From: Dyadobacter flavalbus
GTDB taxonomy: Bacteria > Bacteroidota > Bacteroidia > Cytophagales > Spirosomataceae
Direction: 5' to 3'
Assembly (NCBI RefSeq): GCF_006149045.1
Contig: NZ_VBSN01000049.1
Location: 620,001-684,000, forward strand
Length of the DNA: 64,000 nt
Shown: positions 62,083-64,000 of the stretch, in pieces
Layout of the letters: each line of letters begins with the position of its first letter
How positions within the stretch are numbered: the first letter of the stretch is position 1
Position numbers and translations under genes: made by a program
Notes under the pieces: model-generated
What the model was told of the DNA's origin: nothing
The model's database searches: none
Seen by the model: the letters and a program-made list of their open reading frames with translations, nothing else

Positions 62083-62517
62083 ATGAAAAAGATACAGATA
62101 TTCGGTCTTATTATTGTAGCCGTTGCCATCGGAATTATTGTTTCCACAGCCGGCGATGCCAGTACTTATGTTGACTTTACCAAAGCCAGGGAAATGGCGC
62201 AGGAAGGTGACGCGGAAAGTATCCATGTAGTCGGAAAGTTGAAAAAAGACGTTTCAGGACGAATTCTGGACATGGAATACCAGCCCGAAATTGACCCCAA
62301 TTACTTTGCTTTTACACTGATCGACAATAATAACGTGGAACAGAAAGTGATCTACAAAAACACCAAACCGCAGGATTTTGACAAATCGGAACAAGTTGTG
62401 GTGATAGGAAAAATGCAGGACGGCGCTTTTACAGCCGAAAAAATATTGATGAAATGCCCGTCGAAATACGATAACGGCAAAATGGAAACCACTGAACATA
62501 CAGCAGCAAAATCATGA
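62083..62517 (+). CDS. ccmE: CcmE haem chaperone, CxxxY variant
   Basis: The 144-residue protein has one N-terminal membrane segment, then an OB-fold domain. Classic CcmE binds haem through a His in an HxxxY motif. Here the segment is ILMKCPSKYDNG, with Cys125 and Tyr129, so the haem-binding residue would be Cys. This is the mark of the variant System I (described for archaea and some bacteria). The gene is 6 nt after ccmD and overlaps ccmF by 4 nt (ATGA). Confidence 0.92.
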   Translation: MKKIQIFGLIIVAVAIGIIVSTAGDASTYVDFTKAREMAQEGDAESIHVVGKLKKDVSGRILDMEYQPEIDPNYFAFTLIDNNNVEQKVIYKNTKPQDFDKSEQVVVIGKMQDGAFTAEKILMKCPSKYDNGKMETTEHTAAKS

Positions 62518-64000
62518 TTCACAGCACAATCGGAAGTGCAGGTCACCTGCTGGTTATTATTGCGTTTGTAACGGCACTCGTTGCAACATTCGCCTATTTC
62601 AAAGCCGGCATGTCCGGCACTTTGCCGGAGGAAACACTGACCTGGAAAAAGTTCGCCCGCATTGTCTTTTACGTGCACGTGGCGGCAGTTCTGGGCGTTG
62701 TCTTTTCCTTGTACTGGATTATCGGCAACCATTACTTTGAGTACCATTACGCCTGGAAAAACTCCTCGCTATCTTTGCCGACCGGCTACACGATTTCCAG
62801 TTTCTGGCAGGATCAGGAAGGAAGTTTTCTGCTCTGGATCTTCTGGAACGTTGTGCTCGGCGTGGTACTGATTTTCTCAAACCGCTCGTGGGAAGCGCCG
62901 GTGATGACTGTTTTTGCTTTGGTTCAGGCATTTCTGACTTCCATGATCCTGGGCGTTGTCATTCCCGGGCTGGATCTTAAAATCGGCTCCACTCCTTTCC
63001 TGTTGCTGAAAGAAGTAATGCCGGACTTGCCTGTTTACCAGATGGATGCCAATTTCATTCCTAAAGACGGCAACGGACTGAACCCGCTTTTACAGAATTA
63101 CTGGATGGTTATTCACCCTCCTACCCTTTTTCTGGGATTTGCCACCACGCTGATTCCTTTCTCGTTTGCCATTGCCGGGCTATGGACCAGGAAAATTCAG
63201 GACTGGATTCGCCCGGCGTTGCCGTGGGCGCTGTTTTCCGCACTTATCCTGGGCGTTGGTATTTTAATGGGCGCTTACTGGGCCTACGAAACGCTTAACT
63301 TCGGCGGTTACTGGAACTGGGACCCGGTTGAAAACTCATCCATTGTTCCCTGGCTCGTGCTTGTTGCCGCCATTCACACGATGATCATCGGAAGAAGAAA
63401 TGCCACTGCGCTTAAAACTTCTTTCATCCTGACGATTGCTACTTTCATTCTCATTCTTTACTCCACGTTCATGACAAGAAGCGGGGTTCTGGGAAATGCA
63501 TCGGTTCACTCGTTTACAGACCTTGGACTTTCAGGCCAGTTGCTGGTTTATCTTTTGACATTCACTATTGTAGCAACCGGCCTTCTGATTTACCGCTGGA
63601 AAGAACTTCCGGTTGACGAAGAAGAGGTTTCGACCTATTCGCAGGAATTCTGGATCTTTATCGGCGCTACTTTACTTTGCTTGTCCGGTTTCCAGATTCT
63701 TGCCACAACTTCCATTCCTGTTTATAACAAAGTTGCAGAAGCATTCGGTACCATCCTGAATATGGCTTTGCCGGCAGATCAGATCGGACATTACAACAAA
63801 TTCCAGCTCTGGTTTTTCTCACTTATTATTGTATTGACCGGAATCGGACAGTTTTTCTGGTGGAAAAGAGTTGGCCAGAACCGTCTTCAGGCGCTTTACA
63901 ATCCGTTATTGATTGCCTTGCTGATCAGTGCTGCAATCATTACTTATCAGGGTGTTAAGGATATTCAGTATATCGTCCTTTTAACTACGGCGGTTTTCGC
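62514..64000 (+). CDS. ccmF: Cytochrome c haem lyase subunit CcmF (3' end cut off by window)
   Basis: The 495 residues seen are an N-terminal part of CcmF, with many membrane segments. The WWD motif is GGYWNWDPVENSS (from residue 264), and conserved haem-related features include the QDQEGSFLLW and NYWMVIHPPTLFLGF segments. CcmF ligates haem from CcmE to apocytochrome c. It overlaps ccmE by 4 nt. No stop codon is reached by the end of the window. Confidence 0.93.
   Translation, partial: MIHSTIGSAGHLLVIIAFVTALVATFAYFKAGMSGTLPEETLTWKKFARIVFYVHVAAVLGVVFSLYWIIGNHYFEYHYAWKNSSLSLPTGYTISSFWQDQEGSFLLWIFWNVVLGVVLIFSNRSWEAPVMTVFALVQAFLTSMILGVVIPGLDLKIGSTPFLLLKEVMPDLPVYQMDANFIPKDGNGLNPLLQNYWMVIHPPTLFLGFATTLIPFSFAIAGLWTRKIQDWIRPALPWALFSALILGVGILMGAYWAYETLNFGGYWNWDPVENSSIVPWLVLVAAIHTMIIGRRNATALKTSFILTIATFILILYSTFMTRSGVLGNASVHSFTDLGLSGQLLVYLLTFTIVATGLLIYRWKELPVDEEEVSTYSQEFWIFIGATLLCLSGFQILATTSIPVYNKVAEAFGTILNMALPADQIGHYNKFQLWFFSLIIVLTGIGQFFWWKRVGQNRLQALYNPLLIALLISAAIITYQGVKDIQYIVLLTTAVF

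Overview
The window is a chromosomal segment of a Bacteroidota bacterium, most likely a Cytophagales member (Dyadobacter/Spirosoma-like; the genus is inference). The signs are TAnnTTTG boxes ahead of several genes where a sigma70 -10 would be expected, little use of Shine-Dalgarno sequences, several TTG/GTG starts, a viroplasmin-RNase H fusion, LytS/LytR regulators, a DUF4038/GH140-type protein, lipoproteins, and a CcmE with Cys in place of the usual haem-binding His. I see no tRNA, rRNA, insertion sequence, prophage or CRISPR array. Coding density is high and all features look chromosomal.

Layout: 1-2851 holds the tail of radC and a minus-strand operon of a LytS/LytR two-component system plus a DUF3298-like lipoprotein. 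2961-5411 holds a histidine phosphatase and, divergently, a hotdog thioesterase with isochorismate synthase (menaquinone entry steps). 5549-11160 is a complete RND efflux operon (adaptor, pump, TolC). 11310-12149 is a CvfB-like S1 protein, separated by a strong bidirectional terminator from two exported amidohydrolases (12210-16590). 16757-17870 has two small genes and a repeat-rich gap. 17871-30103 is a long minus-strand housekeeping run: prfC, ppa, a GT2, trmN6, rnhA, pepT, a MazG-type pyrophosphatase, marC, a Nudix-domain regulator, a class V aminotransferase, dapA and ligA.

30324-34550 (plus strand) has rpe, a GH140-like secreted protein and a PorE-like OmpA protein. 34654-47734 is the most unusual part, a cell-surface glycan locus. 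Two halves of a transketolase flank a protein that fuses a nucleotide-sugar epimerase to a polyprenyl-phosphate-type GT2. Around them are two multi-pass, GT-C-like membrane proteins, an acyltransferase-3, another GT2, a large anchored propeller-like protein and an AlgJ/AlgX-type SGNH protein. Together they suggest synthesis of an unusual (possibly carbon-branched or ketose-derived) sugar, its loading on a lipid carrier, transfer outside the membrane, and O-acylation. This is inference.

47731-52971 contains a Na+/H+ antiporter, a lipase, an M14 carboxypeptidase and an outer-membrane protein. 53148-57709 contains a DEAD-box helicase, a rhodanese, dapF, rplS and the NAD(P)HX repair enzyme. 57746-60159 is feoAB. 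Divergently, 60382-64000 is a cytochrome c maturation operon, ccmB-ccmC-ccmD-ccmE-ccmF, cut by the window end. Its CcmE carries a CxxxY motif, the hallmark of the variant System I.
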